Below are positions 50,075 to 57,975 of a stretch of 57,975 nucleotides of DNA, piece by piece. The stretch is taken from the NCBI GenBank assembly GCA_005881435.1, contig VBHP01000034.1, positions 1 through 57,975 of the forward strand, read 5' to 3'. The notes beneath the pieces are model-generated. The model was not told the DNA's origin. It saw nothing but the letters and a program-made list of their open reading frames with translations, and searched no databases. The position numbers and the translations under genes are program-made. The DNA is from Chloroflexota bacterium. Its GTDB lineage: Bacteria; Chloroflexota; Limnocylindria; P2-11E; CF-107. The stretch's first letter is position 1. Each line of letters opens with the position of its first letter.

Positions 50075-50923
50075 ATGAGACGCGCGATCCTCGCACTCGC
50101 TGCGACGGCGGTCCTGGCGATTGGAACCGCCTTGCCTGTGGCTGCGACCGGACTGACACAAGTCACATTGAACTGCGACGATGGGACGAGCATGACCACG
50201 ATCGTCGACGCGGACACCCTCACCGGCCTGGTTGGCGGGTTGCAAGCGATGATCGACTACCCGGCAGGTCTCACCTGCACGCTCATCCAGGTGCCCCTGC
50301 TTTCCTCTGTTGGCGGCACGGCGCTGGCAGCCGCAGGCGATGAGTTCGTCGTCGGCGGAGGCCGGTGGTTGGCACCATGCTCAACCTTGGGCGAAGTCGG
50401 TCGTATCCCGGGCGCCTGGATGTCCTGGAGCGAGGCGCCGCTCGCTGACGGCCCCAGCTTCTTTGTGAACATCGCAGTGAATGGCCACGTCCGTCTAGCG
50501 GCCGACGGCAGCAGGTCGTATTTCGGAACCCTCAACGAAACGATCCCGGAAGGGCAGACCTCCTGTGGTAGCGGTGTGACCGTAGGCCCGCGCCATTTCA
50601 CTTCGAAGTTCGACCTCAGCGGGTCGTGCGTGATGACGTTCGCGAAGACGGCTTTAACTCCCGCGATGGCGTTTACCATTTCGATCGTTACTCAGACATC
50701 AGCCGAATCATCAGGATTGCCGTTCCCTTTCGCTGGAAGTCCTCTCGGCCCTGGCAGTCAGGTTCCCTTCTCATTCATCGACAATGGCAATCCGGGCGAC
50801 GCCAATTTCCCGGACAAACTGCAGGGTCCGCCCGCCGCTGACTTCGTCGCAGCCGATTGCAGCTCGGGGGATGCGCCCAACTTCCCGCTCGCCAACGGGA
50901 ATATCACGGTGCACGCTCCGTAG
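50075..50923 (+). CDS. Secreted protein of unknown function
   Basis: The 282-residue protein has a signal peptide (RRAILALAATAVLAIGTALPVAA) and a mature region with about seven Cys (NCDDGTS, TCTLI, APCSTL, TSCGSG, SGSCVM, ADCSSG), likely disulfide-bonded. AGDEFVVGGGRWLAP and FFVNIAVNGHVR look like beta strands. I do not recognise a family. ATG 50075 has a TGGAGG ribosome site. A lone transcription unit with its own sigma-54-type promoter and strong terminator suggests regulated secretion, perhaps with the pilus; the link to the pilus is only position. Confidence 0.8.
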   Translation: MRRAILALAATAVLAIGTALPVAATGLTQVTLNCDDGTSMTTIVDADTLTGLVGGLQAMIDYPAGLTCTLIQVPLLSSVGGTALAAAGDEFVVGGGRWLAPCSTLGEVGRIPGAWMSWSEAPLADGPSFFVNIAVNGHVRLAADGSRSYFGTLNETIPEGQTSCGSGVTVGPRHFTSKFDLSGSCVMTFAKTALTPAMAFTISIVTQTSAESSGLPFPFAGSPLGPGSQVPFSFIDNGNPGDANFPDKLQGPPAADFVAADCSSGDAPNFPLANGNITVHAP

Positions 50924-50948
50924 CCGCCTTTGCGCTGTGAGCTCGCGG

Positions 50949-50984
50949 CAAGAGCGGCCGTCATCGGCCGCTCTTGTTTTCTTC
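50949..50984 (+). terminator. Rho-independent terminator after the secreted-protein gene
   Basis: caagagcggccg (50949-50960) pairs perfectly with cggccgctcttg (50965-50976) around a tcat loop, followed by ttttcttct. This is the strongest intrinsic terminator in the window. Confidence 0.93.
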
Positions 50985-51276
50985 TACCTCAGCGATTCAA
51001 GCGGAGCTCGGGAAGAGTGAGCCGCGCGTTACCACGCGCGCCGCCTTGCCGCGAGCGCACGGCATAGGAGCGACCCTGACCGTTAGCGCCGAGAGAAGCA
51101 CGGCGATGAGGATGAGGTGGCGTCGAGCACTTGAGTTCCAACCTCCACGCGATCGTTGCGTTCGGTCTATGCGGGTCGCAGGGATCTGCGCTGGTCAGCT
51201 GATGGAGCCTGCCGCAGCGTAATCGGCCACGAACGCTAAGATTCGCAGTCGCGCGGTGACAACGGGCAGCGCATCG
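50985..51276. other. Non-coding gap with no recognised feature
   Basis: These 292 bases lie between the terminator and the 3' end of the convergent cystathionine gamma-lyase gene. An 82-codon frame exists on the plus strand, but it begins inside the terminator and has no domain-like pattern. I see no tRNA, hairpin or repeat. Confidence 0.6.
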
Positions 51277-52434
51277 TTACGCCAGCGCCTGGTGCAGGTC
51301 CGCGATCAGGTCCTCCACGTCCTCGATTCCGACAGAGAGCCGGATGAGCCCGGGCGGTGGCGCGAGCGGTGTCCCCCGCACGCTCGCATGCGTCATCGCC
51401 AGCGGCAGCTCAACCAGCGATTCCACGCCGCCGAGCGATTCGGCCAGCGCGAAGAGCTTCGTCCGCGAGACCGCACGTTGCGCCGCCGGTTCACCCGCTT
51501 TGACCTCGAACGAGACCATCCCGCCCGGCGCCCGCATCTGCATCGCGGCGAGCTCGGCCTGCGGATGGGTCCGCAGTCCGGGGTAGTAGACGCGCGCAAC
51601 ACGCTTGTCCGCCTTCAGCCATTTGGCGATAGCAGTCGCGTTCCGCGCGTGGCGTTCCATCCGGACCGCCAGCGTCTTGGCGCCGCGGAGCACGAGCCAC
51701 GCATCGAACGCGCCCGGCACGCCACCCGCGGCGTTCTGGATGAACGCGAGCCGTTCCCGCAGCTTCGGATCGTTGCCGGCAACCGCGCCGCCGACGACGT
51801 CGGAGTGACCGCCGATGTATTTCGTCGTGGAGTGCAGCACCAGGTCCGCGCCGAGCTCGAGCGGCCGCTGCAGGTACGGCGTGGCGAAGGTGTTGTCGAC
51901 GATCGCGAGCGCTTTGGCCTCGTGCGCGATCCGCGCCACGCGTTTGACGTCGACGATCTTCAACAACGGGTTGGACGGCGTCTCGATCCACACCAGCTTG
52001 GTCTGCGGCGTGATGGCCCTGCGCACGTTTCGCGGCTCGGTCATGTCTACCGGCGTCAGGGAGATGCCGGCGCGATCGAAGACGCGTGCGAACAGGCGGT
52101 ACGTACCGCCGTACACGTCGTCGGCGAGGACGACGTGATCGCCCGACGACAGCAGGTGCGCGACCGCGTCGCTGGCGGCCATCCCGGAGGCGAACGCGAG
52201 CGCCCAGGTCGCGCCCTCGAGAGACGCCAAGCACGTCTCGAGTGCCGCGCGGGTGGGGTTGCCGGTGCGGCTGTACTCGTAACCCTTGTGCTTGCCGACC
52301 GCCTCCTGTGCATACGTGCTGGTGGCGTAGATCGGGACGATCACCGCGCCGGTGGTGCGGTCCGGCTCCTGGCCGGCATGGATCGCGAGCGTTTCGAACG
52401 CGAGACGTTTGCCGCGGGGACGACGTGCGGACAC
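51277..52434 (-). CDS. Cystathionine gamma-lyase/gamma-synthase family enzyme
   Basis: The 385-residue PLP enzyme has FETLAIHAGQEPDRTTGAV at the start, GYEYSRTGNPTRAALE, ASGMAASDAV, IVDNTFATPYLQRPLELGADLVLHSTTKYIGGHSDVVGG with the Schiff-base Lys, and a C-terminal ESLGGVESLVELPLAMTHAS and GLIRLSVGIEDVEDLI. The sequence cannot separate lyase from synthase. The adjacent cystathionine beta-synthase on the same strand favours the lyase of reverse transsulfuration (cystathionine to cysteine). Confidence 0.93.
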   Translation of the reverse strand: MSARRPRGKRLAFETLAIHAGQEPDRTTGAVIVPIYATSTYAQEAVGKHKGYEYSRTGNPTRAALETCLASLEGATWALAFASGMAASDAVAHLLSSGDHVVLADDVYGGTYRLFARVFDRAGISLTPVDMTEPRNVRRAITPQTKLVWIETPSNPLLKIVDVKRVARIAHEAKALAIVDNTFATPYLQRPLELGADLVLHSTTKYIGGHSDVVGGAVAGNDPKLRERLAFIQNAAGGVPGAFDAWLVLRGAKTLAVRMERHARNATAIAKWLKADKRVARVYYPGLRTHPQAELAAMQMRAPGGMVSFEVKAGEPAAQRAVSRTKLFALAESLGGVESLVELPLAMTHASVRGTPLAPPPGLIRLSVGIEDVEDLIADLHQALA

Positions 52435-52545
52435 GCGTGCGAGTCTACGAGCGTGTCACGGCCGACGTTCTCATCGAGCACCGGTTAGGGTCGGGCACAT
52501 GCGAGATCTGCGTCGGGATCGCGATACTCGATCGCGATGAAGGCG

Positions 52546-53927
52546 TCAGCGCGCGCGGCGCTGGTGCGCCACGAACTCGAGCAGGTCCGCTTTGGTGATG
52601 ACCGCGACCGGCGTCTCGTCGCGAGCCGCCAGCAGCGCCGGCGCGCCGCTGGAAAGCTCGGTGTACAGACGCTCCACGTCTTCGTTCGCCTGCACCACCG
52701 GGAACGGCGGCTCCATGACCTTCTCGACCTTTTCGTCGACGAGGGCGGGTTCGCGGAAGACGCGGTCGAGCATCGTGCGCTCCTGAACGCTGCCCACGAT
52801 CTCGGCGACCGTGTGCGCTCGGCCGTCCGCGGTCACGGGGATCTGCGAGATCCCGTAGCGCTGCATCAGGTCGATCGCGGCGCGCACGCTCTCTCCCTTC
52901 GACACGACGACGAGCTCCGGCACACCGTGCTCGCGATCGCGGATGACGTCGCGGACGCGCGCCTGCACCGGGAATCGATCCAGGAACCCGTTCTGCCGCA
53001 TCCACTCGTCGTTGTAGATCTTCGACAGGTACGACCGCCCGGAGTCCGGGATCAGCACGACCACGACCGCGCGATCGTCGAGCTCGCGGGCGACCTGCAA
53101 CGCGGCGAACACAGCCGTGCCGGCGGAGCCGCCGGCGAGAAGCCCCTCTTCCCGCGTCAGCCGCCGCGCCGTCAGCAGCGAGTCGCGATCCGATACACGG
53201 ACCCAGCGGTCGACCATCGCCGCGTCGAACGTACCGGGATAGAAGTCCTCGCCGATGCCCTCGACCTTGTACGGGTGGATGTCGCCGGTGTAGATCGATC
53301 CGTCGGGGTCCGCGCCGACGATGACGAGGCCGGGCTTCTGCTCCTTCAGAGGTATCGCCCGGCGCCGCTCACGGTGCCGCCGGTTCCGACGCCGCAGACG
53401 AAATGGGTGATGCGCCCCTCCGTCTGGTCCCAGATCTCCGGGCCGGTGGTGCGGTAGTGCGCCTCCGGGTTCATCGGGTTGTAGTACTGATTCGGCTGGA
53501 AGGCGTTCGGAATCTCCCGCGCCAGCCGCTCGGCGACCTTGTAATACGACTCCGGCGATTCGGGCGGCACCGCGGTCGGGCAGATCACGACCTCCGCGCC
53601 GTACGCGCGCAACAGATCTCGCTTCTCTTGGCTCATCTTGTCCGGCATGGTGCAGATCAGCCGGTAGCCCTTGATCGCCGCGGCCATGGCGAGACCGACG
53701 CCGGTGTTGCCGCTGGTCGGCTCGACGAGCGTCCCACCCGGCTTGAGCAGTCCGCGGCGCTCGGCGTCCTCGAGCATCGCCACGCCGATGCGATCCTTCA
53801 CCGAATTCCCCGGGTTCGCGGTCTCGACCTTCGCCAGCAGCAGCGGCCGTACCTCGCGTCCGACGCGCGAGAGGTGAAGCATCGGCGTGTTGCCGATCAG
53901 CTCCAGGATGTCCTTCGCGTACCGCAC
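52546..53927 (-). pseudogene. Cystathionine beta-synthase, split by a frameshift
   Basis: The first part, from ATG 53927 to a TGA at 53346, holds the PLP domain ([11 protein letters not shown], Lys44 in [37 protein letters not shown]). The second part, in another frame, continues without loss: [30 protein letters not shown], then two CBS domains to the stop at 52546. The junction reads TACCTCTGAAGG where TACCTGAAGG would keep the frame, an extra CT. Restored, it is about 459 residues, the normal PLP-CBS-CBS length. A sequencing error and a real mutation cannot be separated here. Confidence 0.92.
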
Positions 53928-53936
53928 GACGTGAGT

Positions 53937-54413
53937 CTATGAGGGGCGTTCGAAAAGCAGGTAGACGCCGACGGCGATGAGGATGAGCGGCACCAGATAC
54001 GCCGGGGCCGCGGCCGGGATGAGCTCGGCACCAGTGATCGAGATTGTGATCGCCACCGCGGCGAGGATCGCGGCTGGCACGAGTGGCCAGCGGCGCTCCG
54101 GCGCCACGAGGAAGACCGCGAGCACTCCGGCGGCCAGGAGGGCGAAGAACACGAGCGCGCCGAGCTGTCCGCCGAGTCCGAGCAGCTCGGGAACGAAGAG
54201 TCCGAGACCGAAGCCGAGCAGCACGGCCGCCGGCACGAGATAGACGTACGGTCTGTTGCCGACCACGTACGCGCCGAGGAAAGCAAGACCGAGCACGACG
54301 AAGAGCACCGAGCCGGCATGCTCGTAGCCGAGCGCCAGCAGGAGATAGGTGATGCCGACGGCGATGAGAATGGAGCCGCCAAGCACACCCCGCGGCCGAG
54401 GGGCGGCGTCCAC
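53937..54413 (-). CDS. Small polytopic membrane protein
   Basis: The 158-residue protein has five or six hydrophobic segments (GGSILIAVGITYLLLALGY, VLFVVLGLAFLGAYVVG and others) and ends LVPLILIAVGVYLLFERPS. The pattern recalls LiaF/LiaI-type or DUF5668 helices that sit by envelope stress sensors, but no sensor gene is near. It lies between threonine synthase and cystathionine beta-synthase with tiny gaps, probably one transcript. Confidence 0.75.
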   Translation of the reverse strand: MDAAPRPRGVLGGSILIAVGITYLLLALGYEHAGSVLFVVLGLAFLGAYVVGNRPYVYLVPAAVLLGFGLGLFVPELLGLGGQLGALVFFALLAAGVLAVFLVAPERRWPLVPAAILAAVAITISITGAELIPAAAPAYLVPLILIAVGVYLLFERPS

Positions 54414-54419
54414 GGCGGG

Positions 54420-55706
54420 CTAGTTTAGGCGCACCTCGCCGGCGCGGACCTGAAACGCGCGCTCGTACGAGAACGGCTCCTCAGACGTCGCGGCGGCACG
54501 CGGGATCTTTGCGCCGGAGGCCAGCTCTTCCGGTTCGCCAGGCAAGGCCTCGCCGTATTTCAGCCCGCTGCCGGTGTTGAACACGACCACCTCGTCGTGT
54601 TCCTCCAGCCAGCCGCGCTGGCGCAGGCGATAGGCGGCGGCGACGGCAGCCGCGCCCTCGGGACACGCCAAAACGCCTTCGTCGGTGGCGATGAGCCCGA
54701 TGGTGTCGCGGATCTCGTCGTCGTCGACCGCGATGGCCGTGCCGTTCGACTCGCGAAGCGCGCGCAGGACCAGAAAATCGCCGAGCGCCTTCGGCACGCG
54801 CAAGCCCGCGGCGATCGTGCGCGGCTCGAGCCAGGGCTCGGATTCGTCCTTGCCCTCAGCGAACGCCTTTACGATCGGCGCGCACCCCGTGCTCTGGACC
54901 GACACGAACCGCGGCAGCTTCGCCTCGATCCAGCCGATCGCCGCCAGCTCCTGGAACGCTTTCCACATGCCGATGAGACCGACCCCGCCGCCGGTCGGAT
55001 AGACGATGACGTCCGGCACACGCCATCCGAGCTGCTCGGCCAGCTCGAAGCCCATGGTCTTCTTGCCCTCGATGCGATAAGGCTCCCGGAGCGTCGACGC
55101 GTCGTACCAGCCGTATTCGGCGACCGCCTCGCGCACGGCCGTTGCGGCATCCGCGATGGAGCCGTCGATCAGGAAGACGCGCGCGCCGTAGGTCGCGGTC
55201 TCGCGCCGGATGACCTCGGGCGTGTCCCGAGGCATGACCACGACGACGCCGATGCCGGCCCGTGCGCCGTACGCGGCCCACGCCGCTCCGGCGTTGCCCG
55301 CGGTCGGGAGCGCGAGGGCCGTGACCTCGAGCTCGCGAGCGCGCGACACGCCCACGGCCGCCCCGCGGGCCTTGAACGTGCCGGTCGGAAGCAGACCCTC
55401 GTCCTTGATGAAGAGCTTGTGCAGACCGACCTGCTCGCCTAGCGTCGGGGCCTCGATGAGCGGCGTCGCGCTCTCGCCGAGCGTGACGATGTCGTCGGGA
55501 GACTCGAGCGGCAGCAGCTCGCGATAGCGCCACAGCGTCGGCTGTCGCGCATAGAGGACGGCCTTCGGCACGGACCGCCGGATGCCCTCGAGGTCGTAAC
55601 GCACCAGAAACGGACCGCCGCACTTGGGACAGACCTGCTGGATCCGCCTGGCATCGGCCCGTTCGCCGCATCTGGCGCATTCGAGGTGCGTGACGTGCGA
55701 GGTCAG
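54420..55706 (-). CDS. thrC: Threonine synthase with N-terminal zinc ribbon
   Basis: The enzyme turns O-phosphohomoserine into threonine. The PLP Lys is in GTFKARGA, with LPTAGNAGAAWAAYGARAG and the phosphate loop PTGGGVGLIG. The N-terminal CARC...CPKC zinc ribbon (Cys10, 13, 26, 29) is normal for this branch, but no ATG, GTG or TTG precedes it in frame. The only candidate is CTG 55706, overlapping the murA stop as CTGA. A start at the later GTG (55604) would remove the ribbon, so CTG is preferred. It contributes to a cluster of PLP enzymes for sulfur and threonine metabolism. Confidence 0.9.
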   Translation of the reverse strand: MTSHVTHLECARCGERADARRIQQVCPKCGGPFLVRYDLEGIRRSVPKAVLYARQPTLWRYRELLPLESPDDIVTLGESATPLIEAPTLGEQVGLHKLFIKDEGLLPTGTFKARGAAVGVSRARELEVTALALPTAGNAGAAWAAYGARAGIGVVVVMPRDTPEVIRRETATYGARVFLIDGSIADAATAVREAVAEYGWYDASTLREPYRIEGKKTMGFELAEQLGWRVPDVIVYPTGGGVGLIGMWKAFQELAAIGWIEAKLPRFVSVQSTGCAPIVKAFAEGKDESEPWLEPRTIAAGLRVPKALGDFLVLRALRESNGTAIAVDDDEIRDTIGLIATDEGVLACPEGAAAVAAAYRLRQRGWLEEHDEVVVFNTGSGLKYGEALPGEPEELASGAKIPRAAATSEEPFSYERAFQVRAGEVRLN

Positions 55707-56977
55707 ACGACCCTCTCGATCTTCGCGCCGAGGCCGCGGAGCCGCTCGTCGAGGCGCTCATAGCCACGATCGATCTGCTCGATGTTGTTGATCACGCTCG
55801 TCCCCTTCGCCGCCAGGGCCGCGAGGAGCAGCGCCATGCCGGCGCGGATATCGGGGCTGCGAAGCTCGTCGGCGTACAGCTGCGCCGGCCCGACGACGAC
55901 GGCGCGGTGCGGATCGCACAGCACGATCCGCGCGCCCATCTGCTTCAAGGCGTCGACGAAATAGAGCCGGCCTTCGAACATCCATTCATGGATCAGGACG
56001 ATGCCCTCGGACTGCGTGGCCACGACGGTCGCGACCGAGGTCAGATCGGTCGGGAAGCCGGGCCAGGGCAGCGGTTTGATCTCGGGCACGGCCCCGCCGA
56101 GGTCGGGCTGGATGACGTAGTGATCCTGTTTGGGCACGCGCAGATCGGCGCCATGCGGTTCGGTCTTGACGCCAAGGCGCTCGAACACGAGGCGCGTCAT
56201 CCGCAGGTGCTCCGGCACGGCATCTTTGATCGTGAGCTCGCTCTCGGTGATGGCGGCGAGCCCGATGAACGACCCCACCTCCATGTGATCGCTGGAGACG
56301 CGATGGGTGGTGCCGTGCAGCGCGCTCACGCCGTCGATCGCGAGTGTGTTCGTCCCGATGCCGTCGATCCGTGCGCCCATGGCCAGGAGACAGCGCGCCA
56401 GCTCCTGGACGTGGGGCTCGCTCGCGGCGTTGTGGATCACGGTTCGCCCCGGCGCGAGGACCGAGGACATCAGCGCGTTCTCGGTCGCGGTCACCGACGC
56501 CTCGTCCATGACGATGTCCGTCCCGGCGAGCCTCTCGGCGACGAGCCGGTACTCACGCGGCTCGGCGGACAGGTCCGCGCCGAGCGCCGCGAGCGCCAGA
56601 AAGTGCGTGTCGACGCGGCGCCGGCCGATAATGTCGCCACCGGGGCGTGGCAGCGACACTTTGCCGCAGCGGGCGAGGATCGGGCCGGCGAAGAGCAGCG
56701 AGGCGCGGATCTCCCCCGCGAGCTTGGGATCGAGCGCGGAGCGCTGCGGCCCACCGCTAATGGTTGCGCTGTGGTCCTTGCGCTCGATCGTGGCCCCGAC
56801 GTTCTCGGCGATGTCCAACATGACCTCGACATCGCGGATCGCGGGCAGATTCTGCAACGTGACTGGCTCGTCGGTCAGCAATGCGGCGGCGATGAGCGGC
56901 AGCGCAGCGTTCTTGTTGCCGGACGGCGTGATCTCGCCGGAGAGACGAGTTCCGCCTTCGACGATGAATTTGGCCAT
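55703..56977 (-). CDS. murA: UDP-N-acetylglucosamine enolpyruvyl transferase with Asp115
   Basis: MurA makes the first committed step of peptidoglycan synthesis. The 424-residue protein has GGTRLSGEITPSGNKNAALPL (Lys22, Asn23) and the catalytic loop RPGGDIIGRRRVDTH, in which the usual Cys115 is Asp115. That Asp keeps activity in other species and prevents covalent attack by fosfomycin. FPTDLTSVATVVATQSEG and the C-terminal KIERVV are typical. It ends in a 4-base overlap with thrC. Confidence 0.96.
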   Translation of the reverse strand: MAKFIVEGGTRLSGEITPSGNKNAALPLIAAALLTDEPVTLQNLPAIRDVEVMLDIAENVGATIERKDHSATISGGPQRSALDPKLAGEIRASLLFAGPILARCGKVSLPRPGGDIIGRRRVDTHFLALAALGADLSAEPREYRLVAERLAGTDIVMDEASVTATENALMSSVLAPGRTVIHNAASEPHVQELARCLLAMGARIDGIGTNTLAIDGVSALHGTTHRVSSDHMEVGSFIGLAAITESELTIKDAVPEHLRMTRLVFERLGVKTEPHGADLRVPKQDHYVIQPDLGGAVPEIKPLPWPGFPTDLTSVATVVATQSEGIVLIHEWMFEGRLYFVDALKQMGARIVLCDPHRAVVVGPAQLYADELRSPDIRAGMALLLAALAAKGTSVINNIEQIDRGYERLDERLRGLGAKIERVV

Positions 56978-57078
56978 GCCGTCAGAAGAGTAACGGCGAG
57001 CGGCCTCGCGGACCTACGCGCTCTCACGAAGCAGCTGGCGCTCCCGCTGAGTGCGAGCGTCGCGTTTAGGCTTGCGGC

Positions 57079-57702
57079 ATGGCGCGATACGAAGCGATCG
57101 GCTTCGATCTGCTCACGGCACTGCTCGATAGCTGGTCGTTGTGGAAGCGTGCCGCTGGTGACGACGCACTTGGGATGCGCTGGCACGCGGCCTCGCAATC
57201 GCTGCTGCGCGGACGTGAGTACCGGCCGTTCGAAGACATCGTTCGTGATGCCGCGCGGGAGGTCGGCGTCGCCGCCGATAGCGCGGAGCAGCTTTTCGAC
57301 CGTTGGGGCACGTTCGATCCCTGGCCCGATGTGCCCGAGGTGCTGCCGCTGACCGATGCGTACAGCCGCTTCATCGTCACCAACTGCTCACGCCGGCTCG
57401 GGAGCATCGCCGCCGCTCGTGCCGGCGCACGCTTCGACCTGGTCCTGACCGCGGAGGACGCCGGCGCATATAAACCCGATCCGAGGCCATATCTCGCCGC
57501 GTTGCAGCGTCTCGAGCTCGCGCCATCGCGGGTGCTGTTCGTCGCGGGATCCGCGCACGACGTCGCCGGCGCGGGACGGATCGGGATGGACGTGTACTGG
57601 GCGAACCGCGGCGCGGTGGCGCAGCCCGAAGCGTGGCCGGCGCTCGCGAACGAGCGCGATCTGCGGCGGCTCCCGGATGTCCTCGCGAAGGGGCCTAGGT
57701 AA
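57079..57702 (+). CDS. HAD-superfamily hydrolase (haloacid dehalogenase type II-like)
   Basis: The 207-residue protein has the nucleophile motif as IGFDLLTALLDSW, where the second Asp of DxD is absent as in 2-haloacid dehalogenases. FIVTNCSRRL is motif II, GAYKPDPRPYL is motif III Lys, and VLFVAGSAHDVAGAGRIGMDVYWANR is motif IV. It may hydrolyse a halo-acid or a phosphate ester. The start is ATG 57079, 101 bases from the divergent murA start. Confidence 0.88.
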   Translation: MARYEAIGFDLLTALLDSWSLWKRAAGDDALGMRWHAASQSLLRGREYRPFEDIVRDAAREVGVAADSAEQLFDRWGTFDPWPDVPEVLPLTDAYSRFIVTNCSRRLGSIAAARAGARFDLVLTAEDAGAYKPDPRPYLAALQRLELAPSRVLFVAGSAHDVAGAGRIGMDVYWANRGAVAQPEAWPALANERDLRRLPDVLAKGPR

Positions 57703-57975
57703 CGCGCAGCAATTCGATCCGCGTCGGCGCTCTGTCCCGAAACGTCACCACGACCCCCTCGCAATAGCCGAAGACCGGTCCATCCAGCGCGAGCTCGAGA
57801 CGCTCTGCCACAGCGAGCGCGCCGAGCTCGATGACCGCGCCGTGCGACACGGCCAGCCCGCGGTCCGCGTCGCGCAGCCGCGATGCCAGCGCAGCCCACA
57901 GCGATGCCTGCTCCTCGCCGAGACGCCGGGCGCCGTCCTGCGATCGCGACAAGTTCGCATAGTCGGCGAGGTCGT
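57695..57975 (-). CDS. Histidine phosphatase family protein (5' end outside window)
   Basis: The C-terminal 90 or so residues show GLAVSHGAVIELGALAVA, with the second active-site His of the phosphoglycerate mutase/phosphatase superfamily, and end ITRIELLRVT-like. The N-terminal RHG motif is beyond the right edge. It converges on the HAD gene with an 8-base overlap. Confidence 0.75.
   Translation of the reverse strand, partial: DLADYANLSRSQDGARRLGEEQASLWAALASRLRDADRGLAVSHGAVIELGALAVAERLELALDGPVFGYCEGVVVTFRDRAPTRIELLRVT

Noticed and set aside
50974-51222. An 82-codon plus-strand frame after the secreted protein gene
   Set aside because: It begins within the terminator and has no recognisable features or ribosome site.
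53340-53350. Programmed frameshift like the RF2 CTTTGA site in cystathionine beta-synthase
   Set aside because: The needed shift is -1 (or removal of two bases), not +1, and no Shine-Dalgarno-like stimulator or slippery heptamer is visible.
1-57975. CRISPR array, phage genes, tRNA or rRNA genes
   Set aside because: No regularly spaced direct repeats with unique spacers, no phage structural genes and no tRNA-like cloverleaf sequences were seen in reading the window.

Overview
The window (about 58 kb, very GC-rich, genes packed with 1-14 base overlaps, many GTG and TTG starts) looks like a chromosomal segment of an uncultured environmental bacterium. It has a Tad-type pilus locus and no outer-membrane secretin gene, a sigma-54 gene with a zinc ribbon, an H+-pyrophosphatase, a MurA with Asp at the fosfomycin site, and many stand-alone enzymes. 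This fits a soil or freshwater Chloroflexota-like lineage. That placement is inference; there is no rRNA gene here to settle it.

Layout. 1-11 kb: a truncated class III cyclase/AAA regulator diverges from a cyclic-nucleotide-binding protein, followed by a flavin oxidoreductase. Then comes a 244-bp direct repeat flanking a 5'-truncated DDE transposase. A long minus-strand operon reads OpuB-type osmolyte ABC transporter (ATPase-CBS, two permeases, lipoprotein), beta-propeller fragment, disulfide oxidoreductase, DUF1684 protein, DHA2 exporter. 11-17.7 kb: zinc-finger cyclase, GH3 lipoprotein, UBP zinc finger, a ClpP-like protein lacking its catalytic triad, H+-PPase and RpoN. 17.7-21.4 kb: three overlapping genes for complex I/Mrp-like membrane subunits with no peripheral-arm genes. 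21.4-34.5 kb: methyltransferase, winged-helix protein, ndk, M16 protease, divergent HemB, MMPL transporter, histidine kinase, aminotransferase, 2-hydroxyacid dehydrogenase, Nudix, DUF554 and threonine aldolase.

34.6-49.8 kb: a Tad locus in three blocks. A plus-strand TadE-TadE-TadG trio comes first. The minus-strand core runs Flp pilin, two pseudopilins, secreted protein, CpaB, unknown, TadZ, TadA, TadB, TadC. A second, minus-strand TadE-TadE-TadG trio closes it. Between the blocks sit molybdenum-cofactor and export genes (mobA, a mobB fragment, tatA, fdhD) and a ccdA/TlpA thiol-redox pair. 50-58 kb: a secreted protein behind a good sigma-54-type promoter, reverse transsulfuration genes (cystathionine gamma-lyase and a frameshifted cystathionine beta-synthase), threonine synthase, MurA, a HAD hydrolase and a partial histidine phosphatase.

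The most notable points are the dead ClpP paralogue, the orphan antiporter-like module, the transposase inside a duplicated gene tail, the two hairpin-repeat loci, a large unassigned RNA-like fold at 31 kb, and two genes that appear to start with CTG inside CTGA overlaps.
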